NCBI RefSeq assembly: GCF_000013565.1
Contig: NC_007802.1
Span: 1,488,001 to 1,552,000, forward strand
Direction of reading: 5' to 3'
Source of the DNA: Jannaschia sp. CCS1
GTDB lineage: Bacteria > Pseudomonadota > Alphaproteobacteria > Rhodobacterales > Rhodobacteraceae
DNA length: 64,000 nucleotides
Shown here: positions 42,237 through 50,875 of the stretch, one piece after another
Layout of the letters: every line of letters begins with the position of its first letter
Position numbering within the stretch: position 1 is the first letter of the stretch
Program-made: the position numbers and the translations under genes
Notes under the pieces: generated by a model
Database searches by the model: none
What the model saw: the letters and a program-made list of their open reading frames with translations, nothing else
Told to the model about the DNA's origin: nothing

Positions 42237-42740
42237 GTTACGTGACAGACGCGTGGGCCAGCACCGGCGGTGATCCTGTCAACGGTGCTTCACGGCGCAT
42301 CGCGGGGCACCGGTATGACCTGATCGGGAGTGTCGTCGATGAAAACCGTCTTCAGAGGGGCAGGGCGGTTTCGTAGCGTCAGACAGTGACCCGCTCTGCC
42401 TTTCGCTCCTTCAAAACCAGCCCTGAGATCACCCGTCTAGCCGTGATGGACGACGTTCGGTTCCTGTGTTCTTTGCGTGGCGACGACGACTTGCCGCTAT
42501 GAGCGGGTGCAGTGCGGTCAGCCATGAAACTATTCGGTATTGGGTGCGCAAATGAGGTATGCGCCAAGACATTCGGACGTAGACGGGGCCTCAAGTCATA
42601 AGATGCGGCGTCGCATCAGAGGCGCGCTTGAGAGCCCGGCTGGCCGTTTTGGCCAAGCTATTCAGATGTGCGCCATCTCGTGAGGCGAATGATTTTGAAG
42701 TTCTGCAAATCGCGTTGAAGGATGGGTGTTGACCCTGCCA
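42237..42740. other. non-coding stretch with a transposase remnant
   Basis: The 504 nt between the protease and dnaE2 hold no intact gene. A decayed IS6-type transposase fragment lies at 42401-42560. Near 42630 GGCCGTTTTGGCC could form a small hairpin downstream of dnaE2. Confidence 0.5.
42401..42560 (+). pseudogene. IS6-family transposase remnant (frameshifted)
   Basis: One frame reads FRSFKTSPEITRLAVM then DVRF, and the next frame continues VSHETIRYWVRK before a stop. This order matches the N-terminus of IS6-type transposases (F-x-x-FKTSPEIIRLAV ... SHETVR-x-W-V). Frameshifts and stops make it non-functional. Confidence 0.6.
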
Positions 42741-45700
42741 TCAATGAAAATCCCTGGACTTCGGGATTACGCGCACGTTGCGTGGATGCCCATGAGTGCC
42801 GTGTGGCAAGGCGCGTTTGACCTCGTCTGCGCGCGCCAGGGGGGGCTCCATGATGTCGTTTGACAGCCGCTCCAACGCATCGCTGCGATCTGCGAGGTGA
42901 TGGGCGACCACATGGATCACATCGTCACTGCGCTGCACAACACCGCGCACATCAATGATCCGGGCGCCCATGATCACTTTGCGAAACGCCTCCATCACCT
43001 TTGGCCAGACCACAAGATTGGCGACACCAATTTCGTCCTCGACAGTAATGAAACAAACCCCTTTTGCGCTGCCGGGACGCTGGCGGATCAAGACAATTCC
43101 GGCCAGTTTCACACTCTGGCCATTGCGCATATGCGCCAACGCGCCCGTGTGGTGATAGCCTTGTCTCTCCATACTCTTGCGCAAGAAAGACATCGGATGT
43201 GCCTTGAGCGATAGCCGCGTCGTCTGATAATCGGCGACGACATGCTCGCAAATCGGCATTTCGGGCAGGTCAAAACGGATCTCATCCCCCTCATCCTTCT
43301 GCTCGGCAAACAGCGGCAAATCCTGTGCGTCGTGAAGCGCGCGCGTTTCCCACAAGGCCTGCCTGCGGTCCAGCATCATGGACCGCATGGCGTCTGCCGC
43401 CGCCAGTTTGCGCAGCGATCCGGCATCGGTCTGCGCGCGCTGTCTCAGGTCGATAAGATCGGTAAAGGGCGTGTGCCGGGCCGTGACGATACGATCTGCC
43501 ACGTCCTGCCGCATCCCGTCGATCTGCCGCTGGCCCAGACGGACGGCAAACTGACCCTGACCTACAGGCTCCAGCGTCGTATCCCACCCACTGTAATTCA
43601 CATCTGCCGCGCGCACGATCACGCCATGCTCGCGGGCATCGCGGACGATCTGGGCCGGGGCATAAAACCCCATGGGCTGAGAGTTGAGCAAGGCTGCGCA
43701 AAAGACATCCGGATAATGGCATTTGATCCAGCTGGAGATGTATACCAGATGCGCGAAGCTGGCCGCGTGGCTTTCGGGGAACCCATAATCCCCAAACCCC
43801 TTGATCTGGTTGAAACAGCGATGCGCAAATTCCGGATCATAGCCGCGGTTGATCATGCGGCTGACCATTTTCTCCTCAAGTTCCCCGATTGTCCCCTTTG
43901 ATCGGAATGTCGCCATCGCTTTGCGCAGCTGGTTGGCCTCATCCGGGCTGAATTCGGCGGCGACCATGGCAAGTTTCATGGCCTGTTCCTGAAAGATCGG
44001 CACGCCCTTGGTGCGCGACAACACCTTGCGCAATTCTTCGGGGTCATGGGGCGGTTTGGGGGATGGGTAATCTTCGGGCTCCTTGCCTGCACGTCTGCGC
44101 AGATAGGGATGCACCATGTCCCCCTGGATGGGCCCGGGCCGCACGATGGCGACCTGAATAACCAGATCATAGAATTCGCGCGGCTTCAGGCGGGGGAGCA
44201 TGTTCATCTGCGCCCGACTTTCGACCTGAAAGACACCAAGGCTGTCGCCCTTGCAAAGCATATCGTAGGTCGCGCGATCGCCCTGTTCGATACTGGCAAG
44301 GGTCAGCGTGCGCCCATAATGCGCTTTGATCAGGTCAAACGCCTTGCGGATGCAGGTCAGCATACCAAGCGCCAGAATGTCCACCTTCAGGATGCGCAAC
44401 TCATCAATGTCGTCCTTGTCCCATTCGATGAACGTCCGGTCAGCCATGGCCCCGTTGCCGATGGGTACGGTTTCGTTCAACTTCTTTTCGGTCAGGATAA
44501 AGCCGCCAACATGCTGACCCAGATGGCGGGGCATGCCGATCATCTGGTCAGCCAGTTTAATGGTCCGCGCCATCAACGGGTCTTTGAGATCAATGCCCGC
44601 TTCCGCCGCCTCCCGCGCGCCGACCTCCCGCCCCCAGGAGCCCCAGATCGTTTTGGCCAGGGCGCTGGTGATATCCTCGGACAGGCCCATCACCTTGCCC
44701 ACCTCGCGCACCGCCATGCGGGGGCGATAATGGATCACGGTGGCACAAAGTGCGGCCCGGTCGCGCCCGTATCTGTTATAGATATGCTGGATCACCTCTT
44801 CGCGCCGCTCATGTTCGAAATCAACGTCGATATCAGGCGGTTCTTTGCGTTCTTCGCTGATAAAGCGTTCAAACAACAGATCGTTGGTGTTGGGATCAAC
44901 CGCAGTAATGCCCAGGACATAACACACGGCAGAGTTTGCGGCCGACCCCCGGCCCTGACACAGGATCGGCGGATCACATTTATGGCGGGCATAGTCCACG
45001 ATCTGCTCAATCGTCAGGAAATACTGCGGAATATCCATCTTCTTGATCAGCGCCAGCTCCTTTCGCAATGTCGTGCTGATCGCATCCGGTATCCCGTCCG
45101 GATACCGCCGGGCCGCCCCTTTCCATGTCAGTTCTTCAAGATAGCCCTGCGGCGTGCGCCCCTCCGGGACGGTCTCTTTGGGGTATTCATAGGCCAGTTC
45201 CCGCAGATCGAATGTGCAGGCATCCGCGATGGCCCGCGTCGCCCGGATGGCGTGGGGCCATTGAGCGAACAGCTGGATCATCTGCGCCGGGGATTTCAGG
45301 TGCCGTTCCGCATTGGCGTTCAGCAGAAACCCGGCCTTTTGGATCGTCGTTTTGTGGAGGATGCAGGTCATCACATCCTGCAACGGGCGTCTGTCGGGGG
45401 CGTGATAGCGCACGTCATTGGTGGCCATGATCCCAAGACCATGGGCTTGGGCGAGCCTGTCCAGACGATTGATCCGGGCGCGATCATCCCCTTCGTACAG
45501 ATAACTCACCGCGATATGACGCAGCGTGGGAAGCGCGCGGATCAGGCGTTTGAAACCAGCTTCAAAATGGTCAAGGCGCGGGCCGGGCAACGCAATCAAC
45601 TGGACGTCCTTGCTGTGCCCCGCCAGATCATCCAGCGTGATGTCGCATGCTCCCTTGGCCTGCCATGCGCCATCGACATCGGTCATCTTGCCCTTGGACA

Positions 45701-46043
45701 GAAGCGTGCAAAGCCTGCCATAGGCGGCCCGGTCGCGCGGATAGGCAAGGAAGTCTTCCCCGGTCACCAATCGCAGGCGGCATCCGATGACGGGCGTGAT
45801 CTGCGCTTTCAGGGCCTCGGCATGCAGGCGCACGACACCGGCCATGGTGTTCAGATCTGCGCAGCCCAGTTTGTCATACCCCAACCCATGGGCGGTGGTG
45901 GCAAGATCGACGGCGTCGGAGGCGCCGTGCAGAAAGGAAAAGCAGGTTGTCAGACCCAGCTCGACATAATCGGCCTTCGGGTTCGGTTTGAAGCCACCCT
46001 CCTCGATGGTGCGCCTTGGGCGCTGGTTGTCCATTTCAGGCAT
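42741..46043 (-). CDS. dnaE2: error-prone DNA polymerase III alpha subunit DnaE2 (ImuC)
   Basis: A 1100-residue C-family polymerase. The N-terminal PHP domain begins with YVELGLTTCFSFLHGASDA and the catalytic core contains PPDIDVDFEHERREEVIQHIYNRYGRDRAA. Helix-hairpin-helix/thumb regions include GFGDYGFPESHAASFA, and the C-terminal OB fold includes KLAGIVLIRQRPGSAKGVCFITVED. DnaE2 is the polymerase of the ImuABC mutasome, responsible for damage-induced mutagenesis in place of UmuDC. It starts 18 nt after imuB, with GAGAGGGAAGAGG before ATG. The cassette is preceded by a LexA box at 48198-48212. Confidence 0.95.
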   Translation of the reverse strand: MPEMDNQRPRRTIEEGGFKPNPKADYVELGLTTCFSFLHGASDAVDLATTAHGLGYDKLGCADLNTMAGVVRLHAEALKAQITPVIGCRLRLVTGEDFLAYPRDRAAYGRLCTLLSKGKMTDVDGAWQAKGACDITLDDLAGHSKDVQLIALPGPRLDHFEAGFKRLIRALPTLRHIAVSYLYEGDDRARINRLDRLAQAHGLGIMATNDVRYHAPDRRPLQDVMTCILHKTTIQKAGFLLNANAERHLKSPAQMIQLFAQWPHAIRATRAIADACTFDLRELAYEYPKETVPEGRTPQGYLEELTWKGAARRYPDGIPDAISTTLRKELALIKKMDIPQYFLTIEQIVDYARHKCDPPILCQGRGSAANSAVCYVLGITAVDPNTNDLLFERFISEERKEPPDIDVDFEHERREEVIQHIYNRYGRDRAALCATVIHYRPRMAVREVGKVMGLSEDITSALAKTIWGSWGREVGAREAAEAGIDLKDPLMARTIKLADQMIGMPRHLGQHVGGFILTEKKLNETVPIGNGAMADRTFIEWDKDDIDELRILKVDILALGMLTCIRKAFDLIKAHYGRTLTLASIEQGDRATYDMLCKGDSLGVFQVESRAQMNMLPRLKPREFYDLVIQVAIVRPGPIQGDMVHPYLRRRAGKEPEDYPSPKPPHDPEELRKVLSRTKGVPIFQEQAMKLAMVAAEFSPDEANQLRKAMATFRSKGTIGELEEKMVSRMINRGYDPEFAHRCFNQIKGFGDYGFPESHAASFAHLVYISSWIKCHYPDVFCAALLNSQPMGFYAPAQIVRDAREHGVIVRAADVNYSGWDTTLEPVGQGQFAVRLGQRQIDGMRQDVADRIVTARHTPFTDLIDLRQRAQTDAGSLRKLAAADAMRSMMLDRRQALWETRALHDAQDLPLFAEQKDEGDEIRFDLPEMPICEHVVADYQTTRLSLKAHPMSFLRKSMERQGYHHTGALAHMRNGQSVKLAGIVLIRQRPGSAKGVCFITVEDEIGVANLVVWPKVMEAFRKVIMGARIIDVRGVVQRSDDVIHVVAHHLADRSDALERLSNDIMEPPLARADEVKRALPHGTHGHPRNVRVIPKSRDFH

Positions 46044-46061
46044 GGACCTCTTCCCTCTCCA

Positions 46062-47594
46062 TCACGCGAAACACCCATGCACGAACCAGCGCGGATCGCC
46101 GCCGCGCCCATCCTCGTGCAACCCTTCCCGATAAAGCCAGATGCGCTGCCCCGCGTGATTTTCGACCTTGAAATAATCGCGCAACCGGGTGCCGGGGCGA
46201 TCTTTCCACCATTCAGGGGCGATCCGTTCAGGGCCGGAATAGCGCATCACGCGGTGGGTTTGTCTGCGCCAGACAAATTGCGCGGGCGGGCCTTCCGGCA
46301 CGGCATAAAGAACGCGGACTTCTTCGGGGTGATCGAACAACCGCAAGGGCCGCTCTTTCAGGGGCGCTGTTTCGGGTTCGGCCAGCATTGCGTCCGCAGC
46401 CATATGCCTTTCGGCCCGTTCGGGGATATGGCTGGCCCGCAAGACAGGGCGTGTGATGGCGCGCGCCCCAAACCTGGCGCTTAACCGGTCCACCAATTGT
46501 GTCAGATGCAGATCATCATCCGCCGCACCATCCAACCGGTTCTGGCGGTCCTGCATATCTTCCACGCCGCCCGCCTCAAGCGTGATCAGGTCAAAGCCAA
46601 ACCCGGGGTTGATCCGCTCCACCTTGTCCCGGAACAGGCCATGCAGGTGGTTTGGATCGCGCGTCGTGGCGGAGGTTGCGACGCTCACATGGCTGACATC
46701 CCCATCGGTGTGATACACGGTCAGACCCAGGCGGCGACAGCCTTGCCCAGCCTGTTTGAGGGCCTCACATAGATCTTCACACAAGCCCGGCAGATATGGG
46801 GTCGGATCAAAAATCGGCTCGGCCAGGCTGCTTTGCACCCGCAAACGCGGAGAGGCGCCCACGCTGGCAACAGGTTCCGCCAATTTCCCCAACGCCTGAT
46901 CAAGACGCATCAGCGGGTTTGCCTCAAGGGCCGCTTTCACAAACCTTCTGGCCAGCGACAACCGGGGCACATCCATGAGCGCGCCGATGGTTTTCAGACC
47001 CAGGCGGCGTAACAGAACGACGGTGTCATTCTCCAACCGCAACCCGGTGACGGGCAGGGCCCCTAGTTTGATGTCCACCTCATCCGCGGCACAAACGGAC
47101 CTGACCGGGCCAAAGCGCGCCAGGGCCCATGCCGCCCCCCATGTTGGCGCAACGGCCAGTCGGGCGCTGATCCCCAGCAGGGATAATTGCGTCTCCATTG
47201 TCGTCAGCATCGCCGCTTCGCCGCCCAGAAGATGATCTGAACCAGTGGTGTCGAGGATCAGCCCGTCTTCCCCATCGCGCACCGTCCAGGGGCACCAGCG
47301 CCGCGCCCAAAGGACAAGTCGGTCCAATGCAGCCCGGTCGCCCATGATATCGGCATATTCCACATGCAGTTCGGGACAAATGGCGCGCATATCCACAAGG
47401 CGTGCGCCGGGATTGATCCCTCCCAACCGCGCGGCACGGTTCGCCGCATGAACGACCGGCCCATGATGCCCTTCACGCACCAGCACAAGGGGCATGTCAT
47501 CCGGTGGCGCGTTGCCGTGCCGCTCCATCACCCGGTGCCAGCGTTCCATCGCGAACTGCGGCAGAGAGATCGAGACGATCCGACGCCCCGTCAT
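46062..47594 (-). CDS. imuB: Y-family polymerase-like protein ImuB
   Basis: A 510-residue protein of the Y-family polymerase fold without polymerase activity in the characterised ImuB proteins. The N-terminus is RIVSISLPQFAMERW and the central region includes the ARRWCPWTVRDGEDGLILDTTGSDHLLGGE segment. The C-terminal part (ERPLRLFDHPEEVRVLYAVPEGPPAQFVWRR, AGQRIWLYREG) matches the ImuB-specific end that binds the beta clamp and partners. ImuB links DnaE2 to the replication fork. The ATG at 47594 is preferred; it overlaps the imuA 3' end by about 98 nt, as is common in this cassette. Confidence 0.93.
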   Translation of the reverse strand: MTGRRIVSISLPQFAMERWHRVMERHGNAPPDDMPLVLVREGHHGPVVHAANRAARLGGINPGARLVDMRAICPELHVEYADIMGDRAALDRLVLWARRWCPWTVRDGEDGLILDTTGSDHLLGGEAAMLTTMETQLSLLGISARLAVAPTWGAAWALARFGPVRSVCAADEVDIKLGALPVTGLRLENDTVVLLRRLGLKTIGALMDVPRLSLARRFVKAALEANPLMRLDQALGKLAEPVASVGASPRLRVQSSLAEPIFDPTPYLPGLCEDLCEALKQAGQGCRRLGLTVYHTDGDVSHVSVATSATTRDPNHLHGLFRDKVERINPGFGFDLITLEAGGVEDMQDRQNRLDGAADDDLHLTQLVDRLSARFGARAITRPVLRASHIPERAERHMAADAMLAEPETAPLKERPLRLFDHPEEVRVLYAVPEGPPAQFVWRRQTHRVMRYSGPERIAPEWWKDRPGTRLRDYFKVENHAGQRIWLYREGLHEDGRGGDPRWFVHGCFA

Positions 47595-48174
47595 AGCGGG
47601 CCACCCATTGTCCGGGCCTGGATTGGCGCGAGCGGAACAGGTCGAGCGACCATCGTGGCAGGCCGGGGGCCTGCGCATCGTGTGGATGCGGTGCGGCCGG
47701 CAGGGACGACACGCGCCATCGGTCGCGGGCCGCGCTCAGGTCTGGTGAGGCCGCGCGCCGGATCAGCCAGCAGGGCACATCTGCGGTCTCTGCGCGCATC
47801 GCTAACCGTTTGGTTGCGGTGAAATCGAGGGCCGAGGGATTGCCCCAAATCTCGCCAATCACGGCACCCAAAGCCTTGCATCGCAATCCATCCTCCATGG
47901 CCCAAAGCACATCAGCTGCACGGGACACATCCACCATGATCATGGGGCGTCGCGACCCGATCCCAGCAAGACAGGGCCGACCCGTTTCCTTGCGTGACAA
48001 CCGGTCCTGCACCCAAAGAACGGGCGCCTGCGTGCGTGCAAGTCGGGATAGAATGAAACCCGCCGATGCCGCATCAGTCGCTGTTTCGGGAAACACCTCC
48101 GACAATGTGTGTGCGGGTGAGCCAGGCTGGCGCGCTTGCCTCGCCAGACGTTTGTGAACCTGAAATGACCCCAT
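47497..48174 (-). CDS. imuA: ImuA, RecA/SulA-like protein of the mutasome
   Basis: A 225-residue protein with the ImuA pattern (HTLSEVFPETATDAASAGFILSRLA, APVLWVQDRLSRKETGRPCLAGIG, then CKALGAVIGEIWGNPSALDFTATKRLAMRAE). It resembles RecA/SulA and is the first gene of the imuA-imuB-dnaE2 cassette. The ATG at 48174 is placed 24 nt downstream of the LexA box, so the longer frame upstream (to 48408) is not used because it would cross the operator. ImuA is required for damage-induced mutagenesis in Caulobacter and Mycobacterium-type cassettes. Confidence 0.9.
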   Translation of the reverse strand: MGSFQVHKRLARQARQPGSPAHTLSEVFPETATDAASAGFILSRLARTQAPVLWVQDRLSRKETGRPCLAGIGSRRPMIMVDVSRAADVLWAMEDGLRCKALGAVIGEIWGNPSALDFTATKRLAMRAETADVPCWLIRRAASPDLSAARDRWRVSSLPAAPHPHDAQAPGLPRWSLDLFRSRQSRPGQWVARYDGASDRLDLSAAVRDGTLAPGDGAARQRATG

Positions 48175-48197
48175 ACACAGCAAACCGAATCTAATGT

Positions 48198-48212
48198 GTT
48201 CCCTATTTGTTC
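48198..48212 (-). promoter_or_regulatory. LexA (SOS) box for imuA-imuB-dnaE2
   Basis: GTTC-CCTATTT-GTTC on the plus strand (GAAC-N7-GAAC on the minus strand) is a perfect alphaproteobacterial LexA box, located 23-38 nt before the imuA ATG. Confidence 0.88.
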
Positions 48213-48432
48213 TAGGCCACATCGCAGATATCGTCAAACAGCACGTGTTGCTGTCACCGGATAGAGCTTCAGCCACTTGTCCCGAGCGTCCGCGCCAACA
48301 CCCAAGCGCCCCAAAGCCTGAGAGCAAAGATTTCCTTCTCCCCGCCACCGCCAAACCAGATAAGATGACGTCGAGAGACCGGTGGACGCGGACAGCAGTC
48401 CGAACCACCGGTCGTGATCGGGAGGGCAGGCG

Positions 48433-49686
48433 ATGTCGTCACACGCTTTTGCGGAGAAGGTGCGGCTGCCGGACTGGCTGTCGCGCTACATTGATTATGG
48501 GACACAAGGCCTTTCCGGGCCGGAATTGCGCCAGCGGCGCACGTTGAACGTGATCTCGGCCCTTATTCCGCTATCCGGCCTCTCCTACGCATCGTTGTAC
48601 CTGACGACGGACGCGCAGGGTCTCTGGCCCGCGGCCCTGGCCGTATCGCTCTTCTGCATCTTCGCAATCTGGCCCTTCATTGCGGCCCGAAGCGAGACGG
48701 CGGCCTGGATCTTCGGGGCCATGATGGCGGTCATCGTGCAGGCCATTCTTGTGTGGCTTTTGGGGCGTGCCTCGGGCCTGCATCTTTATTTTTTAAGCGC
48801 CCCAGTCATCGCAATCGTCTGTTTCGGGACGCGGCCCGTGGGCCGTCTGATCGCCCTGGCCCTTGTCTGTTCGGTGGCGATGATCCTGTCGCAGAACCTT
48901 TTGACCGCGCCTGCGTCCTTTATCCGGGTGGAGGACGACCTTCTGACCTTTCTGGAAACCAGCGCCTTCGTGATCGTCACCGGTTTCGTGACGCTTGGCG
49001 TCTATGTGGGCTTCCTGAATGCGGACACCGCAGAGCGCGCGTTGGAGGTGGAATATGCCCGCTCCGAAGACCTGCTCTATAGCCTTTTGCCCCGCGAAAT
49101 TGCCGGGCGGCTCAAGGCCGAGCCCCATACCACCATAGCTGACAGCCTGCCCAATGTGGCCATCGTGTTCGCGGATATCGCCAATTTTACGCCACTCTCC
49201 GCACGTCTCGACCCGCGCCGCGTCGTGGATCTTTTGAACGGCGTGTTCACCGAGTTTGACGGGCTGGCGGACAGGCATCAGCTGGAGAAGATCAAGACCA
49301 TCGGCGATGCCTATATGGTGGCCGCTGGTATGCCCAATTCCTGCGGAAATCCGGCGCACCGGGCGGCGGACATGGCGCTGGATATGCTGGAGGTGGCGCG
49401 GGCCACATCCGTTGCGCTGCCCGAGGGGTTCGAGATCCGGATCGGCCTGCATGTGGGACCCGTGGTGGCAGGGGTGATCGGCAATAGAAAGCTGTTCTAC
49501 GATGTCTGGGGAGAGACGGTGAACACCGCAAGCCGCATGGAAACCTACAGCGCGCCGGGACGGATTCTGATCACGCCTGCGGCCCGTGCGCAATTGGGCG
49601 AAGATTTCATGTTCGAGCCGCGCGGAGAGATCGACGTGAAGGGGATCGGGATCGTGGAGACGTGGTGGCTGACCGATCGCATCTAA
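48433..49686 (+). CDS. membrane-bound class III adenylate cyclase
   Basis: A 417-residue protein with about six membrane segments (residues about 40-195), a linker helix and a C-terminal class III cyclase catalytic domain. Residues fit an adenylate cyclase: metal-binding Asp248 (FADIANFT) and Asp292 (IGDAYM), adenine-specifying Lys286/Asp357 (LEKIKT, YDVWG) and transition-state Asn364/Arg368 (VNTASRM). It makes cAMP from ATP on the cytoplasmic side. It is transcribed away from imuA and convergent with a LacI-type gene. No cAMP receptor gene lies in the window. Confidence 0.92.
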   Translation: MSSHAFAEKVRLPDWLSRYIDYGTQGLSGPELRQRRTLNVISALIPLSGLSYASLYLTTDAQGLWPAALAVSLFCIFAIWPFIAARSETAAWIFGAMMAVIVQAILVWLLGRASGLHLYFLSAPVIAIVCFGTRPVGRLIALALVCSVAMILSQNLLTAPASFIRVEDDLLTFLETSAFVIVTGFVTLGVYVGFLNADTAERALEVEYARSEDLLYSLLPREIAGRLKAEPHTTIADSLPNVAIVFADIANFTPLSARLDPRRVVDLLNGVFTEFDGLADRHQLEKIKTIGDAYMVAAGMPNSCGNPAHRAADMALDMLEVARATSVALPEGFEIRIGLHVGPVVAGVIGNRKLFYDVWGETVNTASRMETYSAPGRILITPAARAQLGEDFMFEPRGEIDVKGIGIVETWWLTDRI

Positions 49687-49724
49687 GGCCTTTGTTTCAA
49701 AGAATTATCAGCGACTAATTCATA

Positions 49725-49745
49725 TTATCCACAGACTTATCCACA
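49725..49745. other. two tandem DnaA boxes between convergent genes
   Basis: TTATCCACA at 49725-49733 and again at 49737-49745, in direct orientation 12 nt apart, inside an AT-rich gap of about 60 nt. Both match the strong consensus exactly. Confidence 0.6.
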
Positions 49746-49747
49746 GT

Positions 49748-50764
49748 CTACGCAAGGGCGCGGCACGAGGCCCGCACGCGCAGGCTGGGTCTACAATGGA
49801 TATTATGGCGCGGCTCATCCGGATCCGTGATAGCAGCGGCCAGTGCCTTGCCGCTTTCCCGACCAATCTCACGTGCCGGGATATGGACTGTGGTCAAGGC
49901 AGGCTCAATCTCGGCGGCGCCACGAAAATCGCCGATGCCCACGATTGTCAGGTCGCGCGGCACCGAGATGCCCATCGCGGCTGACCCGTAAAGTGCTCCG
50001 GTCGCCAGCACGTCATTGCCGCAGATCAACGCGGTGGGATGGGGTCCTGCGCGCAACAGCGCCATCGTCTCGCGTTTGGAGGAAGAGACGCTGTAAACGG
50101 TGGTCAGTTGCCAGCGGTCAGGCACATCCACGACCGCCTCCGCAAGGGTTTCCATCACCGAATTGCGCCGCGCCTCGGCCCGGTCATTGCCGCCGGTGGG
50201 TGGAAACATGCAGGCGATCTGCGTGTGGCCCAACGCCAAGACATGCTGCGCGATCATCCGGCCCGCAAGGTCATTGTCGGCCCCGATGCAGGGGTAGGGC
50301 GCGCCTTCGGAATAGTTCCACATCAGCGCCAAAGGCACGTCCTGCCCCTCGATCAGTTGAAACACCGCGTCATCATGGTCCAGGCCGGTCAGCACCACGC
50401 CATCCACCCGATGCTCCAGCATTTTGCGCAGGATCGCGTATTCCCGCTGCTGGTCGTAGCCGTGGGAGGCCAGGAGGATCGTGAACCCCAAGTCCGCCAC
50501 CGTGTCGGAGAAGGCCTGCACAACCTCTGCAAAGATCGCGTGGTCCAGCGTGGGGACGACAACGCCGATTGTGCCGGAGCGAATGCCATGGATCGTCTGG
50601 GCCGCGCGGTTGCGGATGTAGCCCTGTTTACGGACGGCAGCATCTATCTTCTTGCGGGTCGCGAGTTTGACCAGTTCAGGGTGGTTGAAGTAGCGCGACA
50701 CGGTCGAAGGCGACACCCGCGCGGCCTTTGATACACTGAAGATATCCGCTTTTTTCACTTTCAT
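49748..50764 (-). CDS. LacI-family transcriptional regulator
   Basis: A 338-residue LacI-type repressor: HTH ADIFSVSKAARVSPSTVSRYFNHPELV, hinge region, and a periplasmic-binding-protein-like effector domain (GTIGVVVPTLDHAIFAEVVQAF). The start at 50764 is supported by AAGG upstream. It is divergent from tctA, so it presumably controls the uptake and degradation operon tctABC-sauS-sauT; the ligand may be the transported organic acid or its CoA-derived product. Confidence 0.88.
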   Translation of the reverse strand: MKVKKADIFSVSKAARVSPSTVSRYFNHPELVKLATRKKIDAAVRKQGYIRNRAAQTIHGIRSGTIGVVVPTLDHAIFAEVVQAFSDTVADLGFTILLASHGYDQQREYAILRKMLEHRVDGVVLTGLDHDDAVFQLIEGQDVPLALMWNYSEGAPYPCIGADNDLAGRMIAQHVLALGHTQIACMFPPTGGNDRAEARRNSVMETLAEAVVDVPDRWQLTTVYSVSSSKRETMALLRAGPHPTALICGNDVLATGALYGSAAMGISVPRDLTIVGIGDFRGAAEIEPALTTVHIPAREIGRESGKALAAAITDPDEPRHNIHCRPSLRVRASCRALA

Positions 50765-50798
50765 GTCAGACCTTTGCACCCCGTATTTGGGTGGTTTA

Positions 50799-50824
50799 TG
50801 AAAACATTTGCAAAACTATTTTCA
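50799..50824. promoter_or_regulatory. candidate LacI-type operator
   Basis: TGAAAA-N14-TTTTCA with TTTGCAAA in the middle, between the divergent lacI-type gene and tctA. The arms are perfect but the spacing is wide, so the assignment is tentative. Confidence 0.3.
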
Positions 50825-50875
50825 TTGCGTAGCGTAACTGGTCAATCGCTGATTGGTTTGGGAGGACCCTGGCGC

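Noticed and set aside
44046-46484. 812-codon open frame on the plus strand
   Set aside because: It is the antisense shadow of dnaE2, has no recognisable motifs and shows no ribosome-binding site; long antisense frames are common in G+C-rich coding DNA.
49725-49745. replication origin
   Set aside because: Only two DnaA boxes, no iterons, no partition or replication genes nearby; reported as a DnaA-box pair only.
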